Source of the DNA: Rachicladosporium sp. CCFEE 5018
Lineage: Eukaryota > Ascomycota > Dothideomycetes > Cladosporiales > Cladosporiaceae
Reading direction: 5' to 3'
DNA length: 64,000 nt
Assembly: GCA_002077045.2 (NCBI GenBank)
Contig: KZ111168.1
Span: 348,558-412,557, forward strand
Shown: piece by piece, positions 10,609-21,158 of the stretch
Numbering within the stretch: position 1 is the first letter of the stretch
How the letters are laid out: each line of letters opens with the position of its first letter
The notes under the pieces: model-generated
Databases searched by the model: none
Seen by the model: only the letters and a program-made list of their open reading frames with translations
What the model was told of the DNA's origin: nothing
Made by a program: the position numbers and the translations under genes

Positions 10609-11732
10609 GGTGGGAGGGAAGTCGGTAGCTGGTGATGTGGAGATGGTGATATTCGGTGCGGACCCGCCGTACGTCGTTGCGAACCACTGAATGTGCTTCT
10701 GTAGTTCTGCCTTTGCGTCTTCTGCTCGTTCGAAGGCGATTTGCTGAGGGTCGACGTTGACGGGCCTGCCGTGGAGTTGTTGTTGGAGGTGCGTTTGAAA
10801 GTCTGCTGCTGGCAAGCCTGGCTGACCAGGCAAGTGCTGCTGCGTTTCTTGCTTGTAATGCTGTAGATCCTGTGGCGGATAGTTTTGTCCTGTGTTAGTA
10901 TTTTGTGCCGTACTTGCTTGTAGGTGAAGTTGTTCCTGCGGGTGGAGTAGTCTGAATCCAGTCGGCGTGCTACGTGCGTTGGGTCGCTGGTCAAGACTCT
11001 GGCCACGACGGTGCGCGCGTTGAGGGCTGCAGAGTCGTTGATGTGCAGAAAGTGGTGTTGCAAGTATGGGAACCTCGAGTGATTGTTGTCGTTGGTGTTG
11101 TTGGCGTCTCTGTTGGAGGTTCGAGGTTGGGTTAGCGGACAGCATTTTTGAAGTGAAGTCGAGTATAAGCTTCGTGTGGGCAAGATTGAGTCCGGTTAGT
11201 TCTTGGCGTATGTAATGAGGTTCTCCAATCCAATGGGACCTCGTTATTCCGGATCTGAAACACATTAGAAACGAATTCGTCTGTATTTCGGTGGCGTGTG
11301 GAAGGTGCGATGGAGACTTGACTGTCCGCCACCACAGCGTCTTCGTGGTATTCACTCACCTCACGCAGTGCAAGCCGCAGCCGCCAGGCGCGGTGTATCT
11401 CTTATGCTACTACCAGTCGCAGTGTGCTTCTTTGATATGAGGGTTGTCCAGGCGGCCCGCGGGCCTGAGGGGAGTTGGCTGCGGGTACGTTCGACCTGCG
11501 AAAGCCGCCTGGAGTGTGGGAGATATGTACAATTGTACGAGGGTCTTTTGCGTGTGCGCTAGAGAGTTGAGAGGTTGTCTGGTGAAAGTGGTATATAGCA
11601 ATGTAGTAAGCGTTGGCGCAAAGACGAAGTGAGGTCAATCGCACCTTCTCGGTAAACACTGCGTGGGTCGCTGTTGCCATGCACGACGCCAGAAAGCCGG
11701 TTTCTCCGGGCCGATCATCGCCGAGGAACCTG
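10609..11732. repeat. Right copy of the 1,124-bp duplication (truncated zinc-finger gene 5' end)
   Basis: Right-hand copy, starting at the first base after the Ns. It contains the zinc-finger gene's start codon (ATG at 11145, minus strand) and about 179 codons before the frame runs into the gap. Downstream the sequence continues uniquely into the ubiquitin gene. It is most simply the overlapping end of the neighbouring contig and not a second gene. Confidence 0.9.
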
Positions 11733-11875
11733 CCGGTGTCCTGCCTGAGGCAATCAGATATCTTGGCACTTCTGAACCCACTTCATCGACAAATTCGTGA
11801 CCCACCTCCATCTCTGTGAGATTAACACATCGCATTGAGGACGGCAGACCAGTTCTGCTTAGAAGCGATACCAAC

Positions 11876-12449
<574 letters not shown>

Positions 12450-12715
12450 GCTAGGATCATGTCAAGCTGCGTAGATATCTGATCAGCTAACTGCGTATCC
12501 TACCTCTACTTGCAAACCCTCTCCAATCACTCCACTCGTTCAACCCCATGTGAATCTTCATCTGTGTCTTACTTCTCCTCCATGAATTCACTAGGCAAAA
12601 GGTACCATAATGATATCTGCAAAAGCGAAGTCTTGATCAACATGAAAATGAGATGGCTCCTTGTCCTGGTGTCTACCTTGATAAACCTGAGCCAGCCCAA
12701 ATTATCGCAGCGACG

Positions 12716-13500
12716 ATGGTAAGTCATCTTATCCACCACCTACGCACAGGAATTTTCATGATTTAGCATTGCAGAGACTAGATCCTCATGCGAATGCGCA
12801 CCATGCAGCAAGTATGGTGTTTGGAACTGCCGAGCTTCTACTCATAATACTTCTACCCATGCCATTCATGACACTGCTCCACTCCCAGCGCGGCTGCCGC
12901 GAGTGGTACATAGCCATACGAGATTCCAGCAGACTCCAGCAAGCACTCTTCAAGATGCCACACGCGACTCCCGGAGCAGCGCCAGCTGGTGAATGCAACC
13001 TACGTGTCCGGTGGAGCACGGCCGATCGCAACAGACATCTTGAGGCCCGGAGCTCCCGACTGCTCAAGCCGGACAAGCCAGAGGCGTCTGGGTCACGATT
13101 CGAGGGCTACGAGCTTCATTCGCGGTTTTATGTCATCATCAAGATCCGGCTTGCTCGCTTCAAACAACCTGAGCCGTACGCGAGGGAGGGTGACGCCCAC
13201 TGGCGGTCGATCCTGCTGTGTCAGCTGCCTTTGCGCAAGCTCACACTTGGTCGGGCTGGCAGGTATTGGGTCGTAAAGGGTGAGAAGAAGTCACCCGCGA
13301 CACTCGGAGATCTTTACGACCTGCTCAGCGGGACTTCAAGGGATCCGGGCAATAATTGGCGAGGGAGGAAGTTGTGGGTTTGTCGTTTCAAATGTGAAAA
13401 TCAGGGCCAGTGTTCAGGACTGATGCGGTGTCCTTTTGATACTCGCTCTATGATAGGGAGAAATGCAGCAGTCGGGACAGGGAGTATCTACACGAGGTGA
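12716..13500 (+). CDS. F-box-like protein (tandem paralog 1, apparently intact)
   Basis: Model: a three-base first exon (ATG at 12716-12718), a 56-bp GTAAGT...GCAG intron (12719-12774), then 12775-13500; 242 residues. An alternative start is the in-frame ATG at 12814. A weak F-box lies near the N-terminus (FGTAELLLIILLPMPFMTLL...REWYIAI). The shared C-terminal part is GYELHSRFYVIIKI, WRSILLCQLP and ATLGDLYDLLSG. The same blocks occur in the two broken genes that follow, so these are tandem duplicates. Its C-terminal end differs from paralog 2 and may itself be shortened. Role by family: SCF substrate receptor; substrate unknown. Confidence 0.55.
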
Positions 13501-13692
13501 AGGCTGTCGTCTACCTACACCGGACCCATGTTCCCAAGTATGTCCGCGATTGTTGGAGTGTAGGCAGGCGCAGATGCCAAGACAAAGGTTCTCGGCTCAC
13601 ATTCCCTCGTTCTTTCCTACAGCTTCTTCACACAGATGAACCCGAATGTGTTGAATCAGAGGCATCGAAGATTGATTGAAGAACACACGACC

Positions 13693-14579
13693 ATGGCAGT
13701 GAGCTCATCCAACCGAGCGCCCTGCTCTTGACAACTGACCTGACTTTTTGCAGTACACAGCGCTTAGTCGCCGTAAGGTTGCTGTTGCCGTGCCGACCTT
13801 GTTCGCCACCACCGAGCTGCTCGAGGCGATCCTGGATCCATCTACCTCACAACGTTTTGCTAAGGGCTCGACGTGTATGCCGCCAGTGGGACGACACGGT
13901 CCACCAATCGGTCAAGACGCAGCAGAAGCTCTTCACGATCAGCTCGCAAGCAATGTCTGCAGCTACCGAGTCGGGAACGTTCGACTACAACGGGTCCTGG
14001 GGTTACCTCTTCAACGGCAAATACAAGGAGGACTGTGACGCTCGCGAGCCGTGGTACCTTACAACAAAGCCGATCAACGATGCTCCCGCCCACCCGAGTC
14101 GCTATCAGCTGCACCCACGTTTTCACTACATCTTCCACATATGGATAAGCCGATACAGTGATTTCTCACAGAAGGCGAAGGGCGGATGGAGTGACCCCTG
14201 GCGCTCGACGCTCCTCGTGCAACCAGCCTTGTACGCAGACATCGTCGTACAGATAGGTGGCAGAACGCGACGTCCGATGTACTGGATTGTTTCGGGAATG
14301 AACGGAGCACCACTGACGCTTGGTGACTTCTACGACACTATGGAGGCGGACATGTCAATATTCGATTGGGCGCCCTGTCAGAAACACTATCTGGAGTAGG
14401 AATTCTGGATCCGGGAATCTCCGCGTACCGAATACGCCGTCAGAGTTCTAGCAAAACTGAGGACTGAGCGAGAGGCGTCCGACGCGGAACATGCATACCG
14501 GGAGGCTCAGTGGGAGGAGGAAGAAGAGTCAATCAAGCTGGTTGTGTCGTTGGCAGAGTCATTCCTGAGTTCAATATGA
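13693..14579 (+). pseudogene. Broken F-box gene (tandem paralog 2): frameshift and nonsense codon
   Basis: Exon 1 ATG GCA (13693-13698), a 55-bp GTGAGC...GCAG intron (13699-13753), then the F-box start (LFATTELLEAIL). The F-box continues as IHLPHNVLLRARRVCRQW in the next frame, so there is a one-base shift near 13832. The body (GYLFNGKYKEDC, YQLHPRFHYIFHI, APLTLGDFYDTM) reads to a TAG at 14397-14399. The same frame then stays open for 59 more codons (FWIRESPRTEYAVRVLAKL...) to TGA at 14577-14579. Two lesions in one paralog argue for a pseudogene over sequencing error. The breaks are described as seen; no repaired product is implied. Confidence 0.75.
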
Positions 14580-15063
14580 AGTGAACCCTTTGGACGCAGC
14601 AGGGAGCTATAAACCGGCTAGCTCATAGTAAGCACTACTCGTGCAGCATCATGCCTTCCATGAATGGCGGATGAGAGCTTCTCGTAGTAGAAATCGGTCC
14701 TCACCGCCCTGACATAGCTAGTGGCAGCGATGAAATGTGGTCCTACATTCTAGCAAGGTCCACCACGGGGCTGCGGGACTTTCGGGTTGCGTCGACGTGG
14801 TACGACAAACATCGACAGTGTACTTCGTTTCGTACAATTGTCTAGTTCGTTCTATCGTCACTTTGTGTTGGCCGGGCCCGTGCATTACTCTTCATCTTCC
14901 CTTGCTGCGTGATTTATATCAAGGCCTGCTGTCCATGATCTGGGCCACATGTGCTGACTCAGTCCGTCATGGCGGACGAGGTGAACGCCGGTCAGCAGCG
15001 CTACAGATCAGCTCAGTTGGAGGCGATCTGACACTATTGGGCAAGCAAGATGGCGACGAAAAC

Positions 15064-15747
15064 ATGCCGCATGTCACATCAGCAGTTCGTACTGTACTCA
15101 ATATCCCGGAGCTGCTTGAAGGAATACTGTCACGTTTACCTTTCTGGACCATGCTGCGAGCTCAACTTGTTTGCCAGCAATGCAACGCCACCATCCGAAC
15201 CTCGATCGTCATAGAGCGCGCACTGTTCAAGGTCTCCAGTGGACGTCCGTCCAAAGCCACTGAAACAGGCACCTATCGTCTTTGCACGAAGTGGGAGCAT
15301 CTCTACTGCAACGAGGATGACCGCCACTACGGGCACCGCGTAGTCGCCAATGATGAACTTAACGAGATGGCCTCGCAACCTGATGGCTACGAACTCCATC
15401 CCCTCTTCCACGTTGTCCTGAAGATAATGGGAGGGGCCAAATATCCTGCCGACTAGACAACAAAGGCTAATGTTGCGCGGAGTGCACCATACTGGCGCGA
15501 CATGCTCCTCGTCCAGCCCGCTTTGTTTCGACCGTTCACCGTCGCCTGTGACTACAGGACAGATCGCGACGGTCTCGATCATTGGTAGAAGTGGCCTGTG
15601 TATGGCAAGCAGGGTGCTCCGCTCACACTTGGCGATCTGTATGATGGTGTGATGGAAACGGGTATTCCTTGGAGGCATATCGTGGAGTGGAATATCTGTG
15701 CCTGGGTGGGCTACACGGGAACCATCGCGAGGCACTGTCCCTTCTAA
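15064..15747 (+). pseudogene. Broken F-box gene (tandem paralog 3): two in-frame stops
   Basis: The frame opens at ATG 15064 with an F-box (LNIPELLEGILSRLPFWTML, then AQLVCQQCNATI). It continues with the paralog blocks GYELHPLFHVVLKI, a TAG at 15454-15456, then YWRDMLLVQPALF in the same frame, a second TAG at 15586-15588 (DHW, stop, KWPVYGKQ), then APLTLGDLYDGVMETGIPWRHI to TAA at 15745-15747. Keeping the frame through two stops shows recent decay of a once-intact gene. TAG from CAG or TGG would fit C-to-T or G-to-A change, as in repeat-induced point mutation of duplicated genes, but this is inference. The 5' start is uncertain. Confidence 0.75.
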
Positions 15748-17017
15748 TCGCAATTACAGTGTCCTGAATATCGTTTGGAAGAAGTCGAGCTGGGAGAAGG
15801 GCGCAAGACACGAGGATTTTTAGAACGGATGTTGTGACTTGGGAAGGAGCGATACATACCTCTCTGTACCTTCCGATTTCTTGCAAGCAGTCTTGACCTC
15901 ACCTCATCTGCGGTATGCAGCGTCACATTGTTACGCGATGCCAGCATGCGCCCATATATATGATAAATCTCGTGCCCACGCATTTCGAGAACATGAAGTC
16001 GTCAATTCGTCCGAAGTGGATCCCTCCGGTACCTGAACGAAAGTATCGGCCCCCTGGCAGCACGCAAAGAAGCGAGACGCACAAAGCCACTTCTGTGCAT
16101 TAGCGCTGCAAGTCACCGACAGGCCCACCACGCTGGCACAAGCACAGGGTCTGGCCAGCCGCCAGGGCCCGCCAGTCACCCTCATCAATGTTGACAGAAG
16201 CTGACACCACGCGGTTTCGAAGCTGCTGAGGAGCGCGGTGAGAGCTCGCGCAGCTGGCGAAATCAAGCAAGGATGTAGCTCTGCCGACGACTCGCCTTGC
16301 GCCTGAAGCTACCGGACTTCTTGTGCAGTCGCTATCGTGATGCTTGCGCATGTGATCGCAGTAGCGCCGCAGGTAACGGTAATGTGTGTGAAACACTACG
16401 CGCTCCTCGTACATGCCGTGCAAGACAACGCGGCTGCATGTGTTCTTCGCACACACGGCTGTTATGGGCACGAATATCACCAGTCGTGTGTGACGACTCG
16501 AAGTGTCGCGAGAGTATCGAAGACGACATCGGTCTCCAGCCTCGTGCCGAGTTCCACAGTTCTATCAGCAACATCGGTACCTGGCATCGGAGCCTGTGCC
16601 TGGGAATAGAGTGGATAGCTCTCGCACAAGCGTCGATTACTGCGGTCCAAAATGCCAAACACCCCACCACAAGTACTGAATCTCAAGGCAATATTCGTGA
16701 TATGAAGCCGTCTACAGTCAGTAGCCATATCAGCTACCAGGAAAACGGATCGACAAGGCGTCTTTAAGGTTGCGGCGCGCCCGTCCGAGCCGTACCTACT
16801 ACGAATGTCTGGCCCCATCTTATACATGTACCGTGATTCGGAAACCTGGAAATAGGCGAAATAGACATGCTATGCTTTCCCGAGATGGTGTAGCAGCCGC
16901 ATCATTGGCTTCTCAACTGACAGTTCGCAGGATGAGTACTTCATAAGATCCTCGTCGGATCCGCTGACTACCACGGCACCGGTTATGAGATAGGGCGCGA
17001 GCATACTGAAATTCACG
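15748..17017. other. Gene-poor stretch, nothing recognised
   Basis: 1.27 kb between the broken F-box gene and the secreted-protein gene. Several short frames exist on both strands, but none has family motifs, a convincing start or splice pattern. The last part upstream of 17018 presumably holds the secreted protein's promoter. Confidence 0.4.
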
Positions 17018-17470
17018 ATGAGAGCCGCATTGTTGCTTCCACTGTTCGGACTACCAATACTTACTGCGCTGGCGCAGAGCATTGTGATCACTCCCATTCC
17101 CGCCTTCACCGTCACCACTTCCATTGCAGGCACTGCACAGACAATCACAGTACCGGTACCCCCTACGGCCCTGCCGGAACTGGCCTCCATCCAGTGTGAC
17201 GACACTGACCTGCAGTTCGCCATTGATTCATTCTGCTTCAACGAGGTAGGGATGCAAGTGCCTTCCACTTATGCCAGGAATGGTCTTACTGTTGGCAAGT
17301 TTCGCGTCTCTGTACAAGCCTTCTGTGATCCGCCTATGTGGGTCTCCAACATACAGTGTCGTAGTCGTCTAGTGGGATTATGCTTAGAGAACGCCGCTGT
17401 CGGCGGTCTCGGTTACGCCTTCTATGAAGCCGCGTCCTGTCAGGGCTGGAAAATAGAGCAGCCGAAATAG
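17018..17470 (+). CDS. Small cysteine-containing secreted protein
   Basis: Protein of 150 residues in one exon. It has a clear signal peptide (MRAALLLPLFGLPILTALAQ; cleavage likely after about residue 19-20), a short T/V/P-rich linker, then a domain with six cysteines (IQC, SFC, AFC, IQC, GLC, ASC). Six cysteines would allow three disulfides. No membrane segment or anchor signal follows. Size, secretion and cysteine count are those of candidate effector or cell-surface proteins of fungi. I do not recognise the family. It lies alone between decayed or lineage-specific genes, a common setting for such genes. Confidence 0.7.
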   Translation: MRAALLLPLFGLPILTALAQSIVITPIPAFTVTTSIAGTAQTITVPVPPTALPELASIQCDDTDLQFAIDSFCFNEVGMQVPSTYARNGLTVGKFRVSVQAFCDPPMWVSNIQCRSRLVGLCLENAAVGGLGYAFYEAASCQGWKIEQPK

Positions 17471-17997
17471 CGGACGGCCAGAATATGGTCTCACGTTCAC
17501 TTCTGGCAGGCCCTCGAAGACGGGACGGGACAAGCGACTTGCACACATTGGACAGAGATACGCGCGCACTGCAAGCCACTATCACATACATGTAGCACTA
17601 GACCAATCGAGACGTGTGAGTCACCGTCTGTCATACCTCATGATCATCGATCTCTGTGTCCATCGTCAGATCTATGGGCTGTGAGGCCGCCGCACTACTA
17701 GGCACCAGCGTGGAGACCAGCCAATAGCCAAGTGCGCAAAGCATGCACGTGTGCATCACCGCCTATCACCGCCTTGTCTACGGCAGGAGACGGATGCCCA
17801 GGTTCTGAGAGCACTGTCTTGTTGCCTCGTGATGCAGTAGGTGTCTCGTTACCTTCACAATGTATCTACAGGCTCTCGAAGTGGACGTTGGTGCATGCAA
17901 TCTGGCGACTGAAACGTTTCGGTAGGTGTGTTGAGCTCTAATGCGTCTACATACATAGTCTGAAATCCCCAACGACACTGTAAAGTCATTTGCATCC
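17471..17997. other. Intergenic stretch, nothing recognised
   Basis: 527 bp between the convergent ends of the secreted-protein gene and the F-box-like gene. No credible coding or RNA feature was seen. Confidence 0.4.
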
Positions 17998-18963
17998 TTA
18001 ACAAAGGTCGTGCTGCTCATAGCTAGGGTGCTCTGGCAAATCTAGCAGCGCTCGATGCCGCCGTCTACAACTTCCGAGATGCACCTCTGGGATACTGTCG
18101 ATGATATAGATTATTTGCTCCAAAGTCCAAGTCAGCCGGTTGCCAGGCACCCGCGCGCGGGCGAGCACAAACTTGTCAAGTATATGCGCAGGACAAAGGA
18201 TCAAGGATTGCTCATCTCGCGGCGTAACGTCAGACGGCAGCGGCTGCATCAATCGTATACTGCGGCGATAGAGCTGCTGGAAGACCCAATTCAATGTACC
18301 CTCAAATGTGCTATTAGGTAGCGGGTACCTAAAGTATCCTCCAACGCGATACGTCTTCCAAGCGAGAAGACTTAGCAAGTGAGCATCACAGGTGAGCACG
18401 AAGTTTCTCGGTTGCATCGGGACAGAATGCTCCCCCTGGATCTGCCATGCCGCCGCGAGTATCCTGAACACGATCTGCTTGATAGGCCCCGACGATAGGT
18501 TTGACATGCCGAAGTTCACGTCGAGACGACAAGATTGCCTGCAGGTATTCTCTCGAACAGTCGAGTGATGGGAACCGTTGATACATGACTGTCGGTAAGG
18601 GGTGAGAATAGTGGCCAACTGATCCGGATCATTGCCCCAGCGGCTCTGCTGGTCACTCTCGGTCGTCAAGAGGTATTCGTTGATGCGCTGACCAGTATGG
18701 CTCAAGTGGTAGCGACGTGCATCAGCGGTGGATGGCACACCAAAAAGGTGCTCCCGGATTGGTCTCGAACCGACGATACGTCGAAACGCTCGAGACACAG
18801 AGATCAGCCCTGGCACTATCCCAGCAGGTACGCGCTGAATGATCTTCGTTAGCAGCTCAGGTACATCGAACACCCTTAAGGCTGCACCGCTTCCGTCAGG
18901 AGCTCGCTCAACATAGGGTCGCTTGAATGGTCGATCGAAGTCGAAAGAGTGCTTACGCTTCAT
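17998..18963 (-). CDS. F-box-like protein
   Basis: Single exon, 321 residues from the ATG at 18963. The frame is open to 19158 but the upstream residues look non-coding. It begins with a basic patch (MKRKHSFDFDRPFKRPYVER), then a divergent F-box at about residues 30-75 (LRVFDVPELLTKIIQRVP, LISVSRAFRRIVGSRPIREHLFG). The rest (RYHLSHTGQRINEYLLT, LDVNFGMSNLSSG, GTLNWVFQQLYRRS) has no recognised fold. F-box assignment rests on the 'VPELL..I...VP.....L..VS..FR.IV' pattern. It is a different subfamily from the 12.7-15.7 kb group. Confidence 0.6.
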   Translation of the reverse strand: MKRKHSFDFDRPFKRPYVERAPDGSGAALRVFDVPELLTKIIQRVPAGIVPGLISVSRAFRRIVGSRPIREHLFGVPSTADARRYHLSHTGQRINEYLLTTESDQQSRWGNDPDQLATILTPYRQSCINGSHHSTVRENTCRQSCRLDVNFGMSNLSSGPIKQIVFRILAAAWQIQGEHSVPMQPRNFVLTCDAHLLSLLAWKTYRVGGYFRYPLPNSTFEGTLNWVFQQLYRRSIRLMQPLPSDVTPRDEQSLILCPAHILDKFVLARARVPGNRLTWTLEQIIYIIDSIPEVHLGSCRRRHRALLDLPEHPSYEQHDLC

Positions 18964-19217
18964 TGTGTGATGAGCGTGCAATGTGCCATTGGGGGAACAT
19001 CTAGTACATATACTCGGCGTCCCAGCTGGTGGTATCGAGACTGGAACCAGGCCAAGCGGTATTACTTTCCGAAAACCAGGTTCCTGGTACGAGGGTAGTA
19101 TGCGCCGCCCACCAAACGAGGCGTTTCGCGCGACGAATCTCCCAAATAAGGAGTGCAATGGTATATAAGATGCTCACAAAGACGCTGTCGAATTGTACAG
19201 ACCGCCAGAGCATTACC

Positions 19218-19727
19218 ATGGCACTCGTGCTTTCGATACGACTGGATGTTATCGATCCGCGTCCGTCTCTCCTTAGACGACTTTGGGGACGCGTGAGGGA
19301 CCACTGGCCATTTCGAGATCGACGTGTACAGGCGTCTCTGTACCATACCCTTATCCACGACGCTGTCACCTGTCAAAGCGTCCCGCCTTACGAATCGTTA
19401 CCTCATCTCCCCTCGTACGACAGCCTTGAGCTTAATCTCCATGAGTATGTTGCCACGACCCTGCAACCCCACAAAGGACCCGAAGCCGATACCATTGATA
19501 GGGACCTCGAAACCGCAAAGCATTTGGGCGTGGCGCAAGCACCCGTGTCAACTCCGATAACCAGCAGTGCCACCCTTGACCCTGCCAACCACGGGGTACA
19601 TACTGAGGATGTCGGTGACGATTATGGTTTTGATGTACCCGGGCTCTGCAGTAAGGCCATGACCTTCATTCGGGACGACGACCGTGGTGCTAACATGGTC
19701 CTTCCAGAGCATCATGAGCTAGAATAG
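19218..19727 (+). CDS. Hypothetical protein
   Basis: Open frame of 169 residues from the ATG at 19218 (ACCATGG context). It is divergent from the F-box-like gene with a 254-bp spacer. A basic N-terminal part (RRLWGRVRDHWPFRDRRVQ) is followed by a region rich in S, P, D and H, probably disordered. No domain, signal peptide or membrane segment. It may be a real lineage-specific gene or a chance frame. Confidence 0.35.
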   Translation: MALVLSIRLDVIDPRPSLLRRLWGRVRDHWPFRDRRVQASLYHTLIHDAVTCQSVPPYESLPHLPSYDSLELNLHEYVATTLQPHKGPEADTIDRDLETAKHLGVAQAPVSTPITSSATLDPANHGVHTEDVGDDYGFDVPGLCSKAMTFIRDDDRGANMVLPEHHELE

Positions 19728-20160
19728 TGGAAAGGTTCTTAGGTGACATGTAAGGGGTCGTAGGAGAAGAGGACAATGTACGCACATATAGTCATTGAAT
19801 GCCAATATTGCAACAGGCCGATCAAGCAGTCGACGCAGCTTTCGCTGTCGCCTTTGTCACTGGTATTGCGGTAATGACCACTAGAGAAGTACATACATTG
19901 GTAGTGCAGGCTACCAAGGATGTGCTGAGATACGCTCCATGGCATTGACTGTTCAGACTCTTACCATATCCGCTAGTCGAGGTTATTGCAGAGCTCGCCC
20001 ACTTCTTGTCTTACGTAGGTGCGAGGCGTGGGTATCTGCAGGCTCCCAAGATTGATGCCTGAGGCAATAGGGTCTTGGCACATGACTTTTGCAACACGAG
20101 TTGCCATCTACTCTACGAACACCTGTCGTGTTCTTTTCGTTCACACCCTCGTCTCGTCAA

Positions 20161-20937
20161 ATGGCGACGCCTCCGGATTGCACCTTTCCGTCGACACTGA
20201 ACATACCAATGCTCATGCATGCCCTCGAATGCGCTGACTTACGAAGACTTGAGCAAACACCAACCCCGTCTTTGGACTCGTCACCTCCTTTGCGGCCGCA
20301 TGTAGCTGGCAGCGCCTCCAGTGACTCTAGCACCGATGCTGGGGTACGCACACGGCAATGTCAAAACCACCATTTGCACAGTTTTGTACCGCAAGATCCG
20401 CAAAGATCTCCGGTAAGCGATGTTGCCGCGCAAGACTCTGCCATCGCTGGTACAATGGTCCACAAAGAATCACAACAACGGCTGCATGATGGTAGCGAAA
20501 GGTACTCGCCGTTGACAATGGATCGATTGCGAAGTCATATAGACCACGCATCCTACTGGGAGAGGGAGGCTCACTTCTTGAGGGAGGAACTGTCGAGACA
20601 CATCTGGACAGTCATAACGGGCAAGCATCAGGGTGGTCGAGTCGCGGGCGCTGATGACTGGCGTGAAACATGTGCGGAATACAGGCGACGTCTCTTGAGG
20701 CAAGGCAGCACCTTGACCGAGATTAGGCGGCGTCGTGAGTACATCCAGGACAATGCATACTGGGAGGAGGAAGCGGCCGTGTTGCGAAAAGCGCGATATG
20801 GCACCCGACACGATCCGTGTGTTTCACGATGCAAGACAATCGGCAAAATGGGCAACACCACGCAAAAGACGAAGCAAGCAAATGCGCGCTCTGCCAAATG
20901 CAAGGCAAAAACAATCGGCCGTGCTAGATGGCGTTGA
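20161..20937 (+). CDS. Hypothetical coiled-coil protein with duplicated motif
   Basis: 258 residues from the ATG at 20161. The first half is S/T/P-rich. The second half contains two related helical segments, HASYWEREAHFLREEL and NAYWEEEAAVLRK, each preceded by an RLR/RRR stretch, which suggests an internal duplication that could form a coiled coil. The C-terminus is strongly basic (KTKQANARSAKCKAKT). No named domain was recognised. A nuclear or nucleic-acid role is only a guess from the basic tail. Confidence 0.45.
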   Translation: MATPPDCTFPSTLNIPMLMHALECADLRRLEQTPTPSLDSSPPLRPHVAGSASSDSSTDAGVRTRQCQNHHLHSFVPQDPQRSPVSDVAAQDSAIAGTMVHKESQQRLHDGSERYSPLTMDRLRSHIDHASYWEREAHFLREELSRHIWTVITGKHQGGRVAGADDWRETCAEYRRRLLRQGSTLTEIRRRREYIQDNAYWEEEAAVLRKARYGTRHDPCVSRCKTIGKMGNTTQKTKQANARSAKCKAKTIGRARWR

Positions 20938-21158
20938 TTGGTTATCAGTGCTCCACGGCTTCAAACCCGACACCCGCGCCTCCTCCATGTCTGATGCGAA
21001 GCGTTGCGGGCGCTTGTCGACCAATGGCGCAGCTGCGTAGTACACCCTTCTGTTTGTGCGGACCCAAGATATTACTCGAACAAACATTACCTTGAATACT
21101 GCCTGCCTGCCAGTATCAGCAGAACAATTTCTCAAACCCTGACTTGCGCTGGCCCGTC

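Noticed and set aside
10411..11145. A second zinc-finger gene in the right-hand copy
   Set aside because: It is the same 5' sequence repeated at a gap edge and runs into Ns; a contig overlap explains it better than a second gene.
15931..16480. Minus- and plus-strand frames of 110-160 codons
   Set aside because: No domain, splice support or consistent composition; several overlap each other in different frames, as expected by chance.
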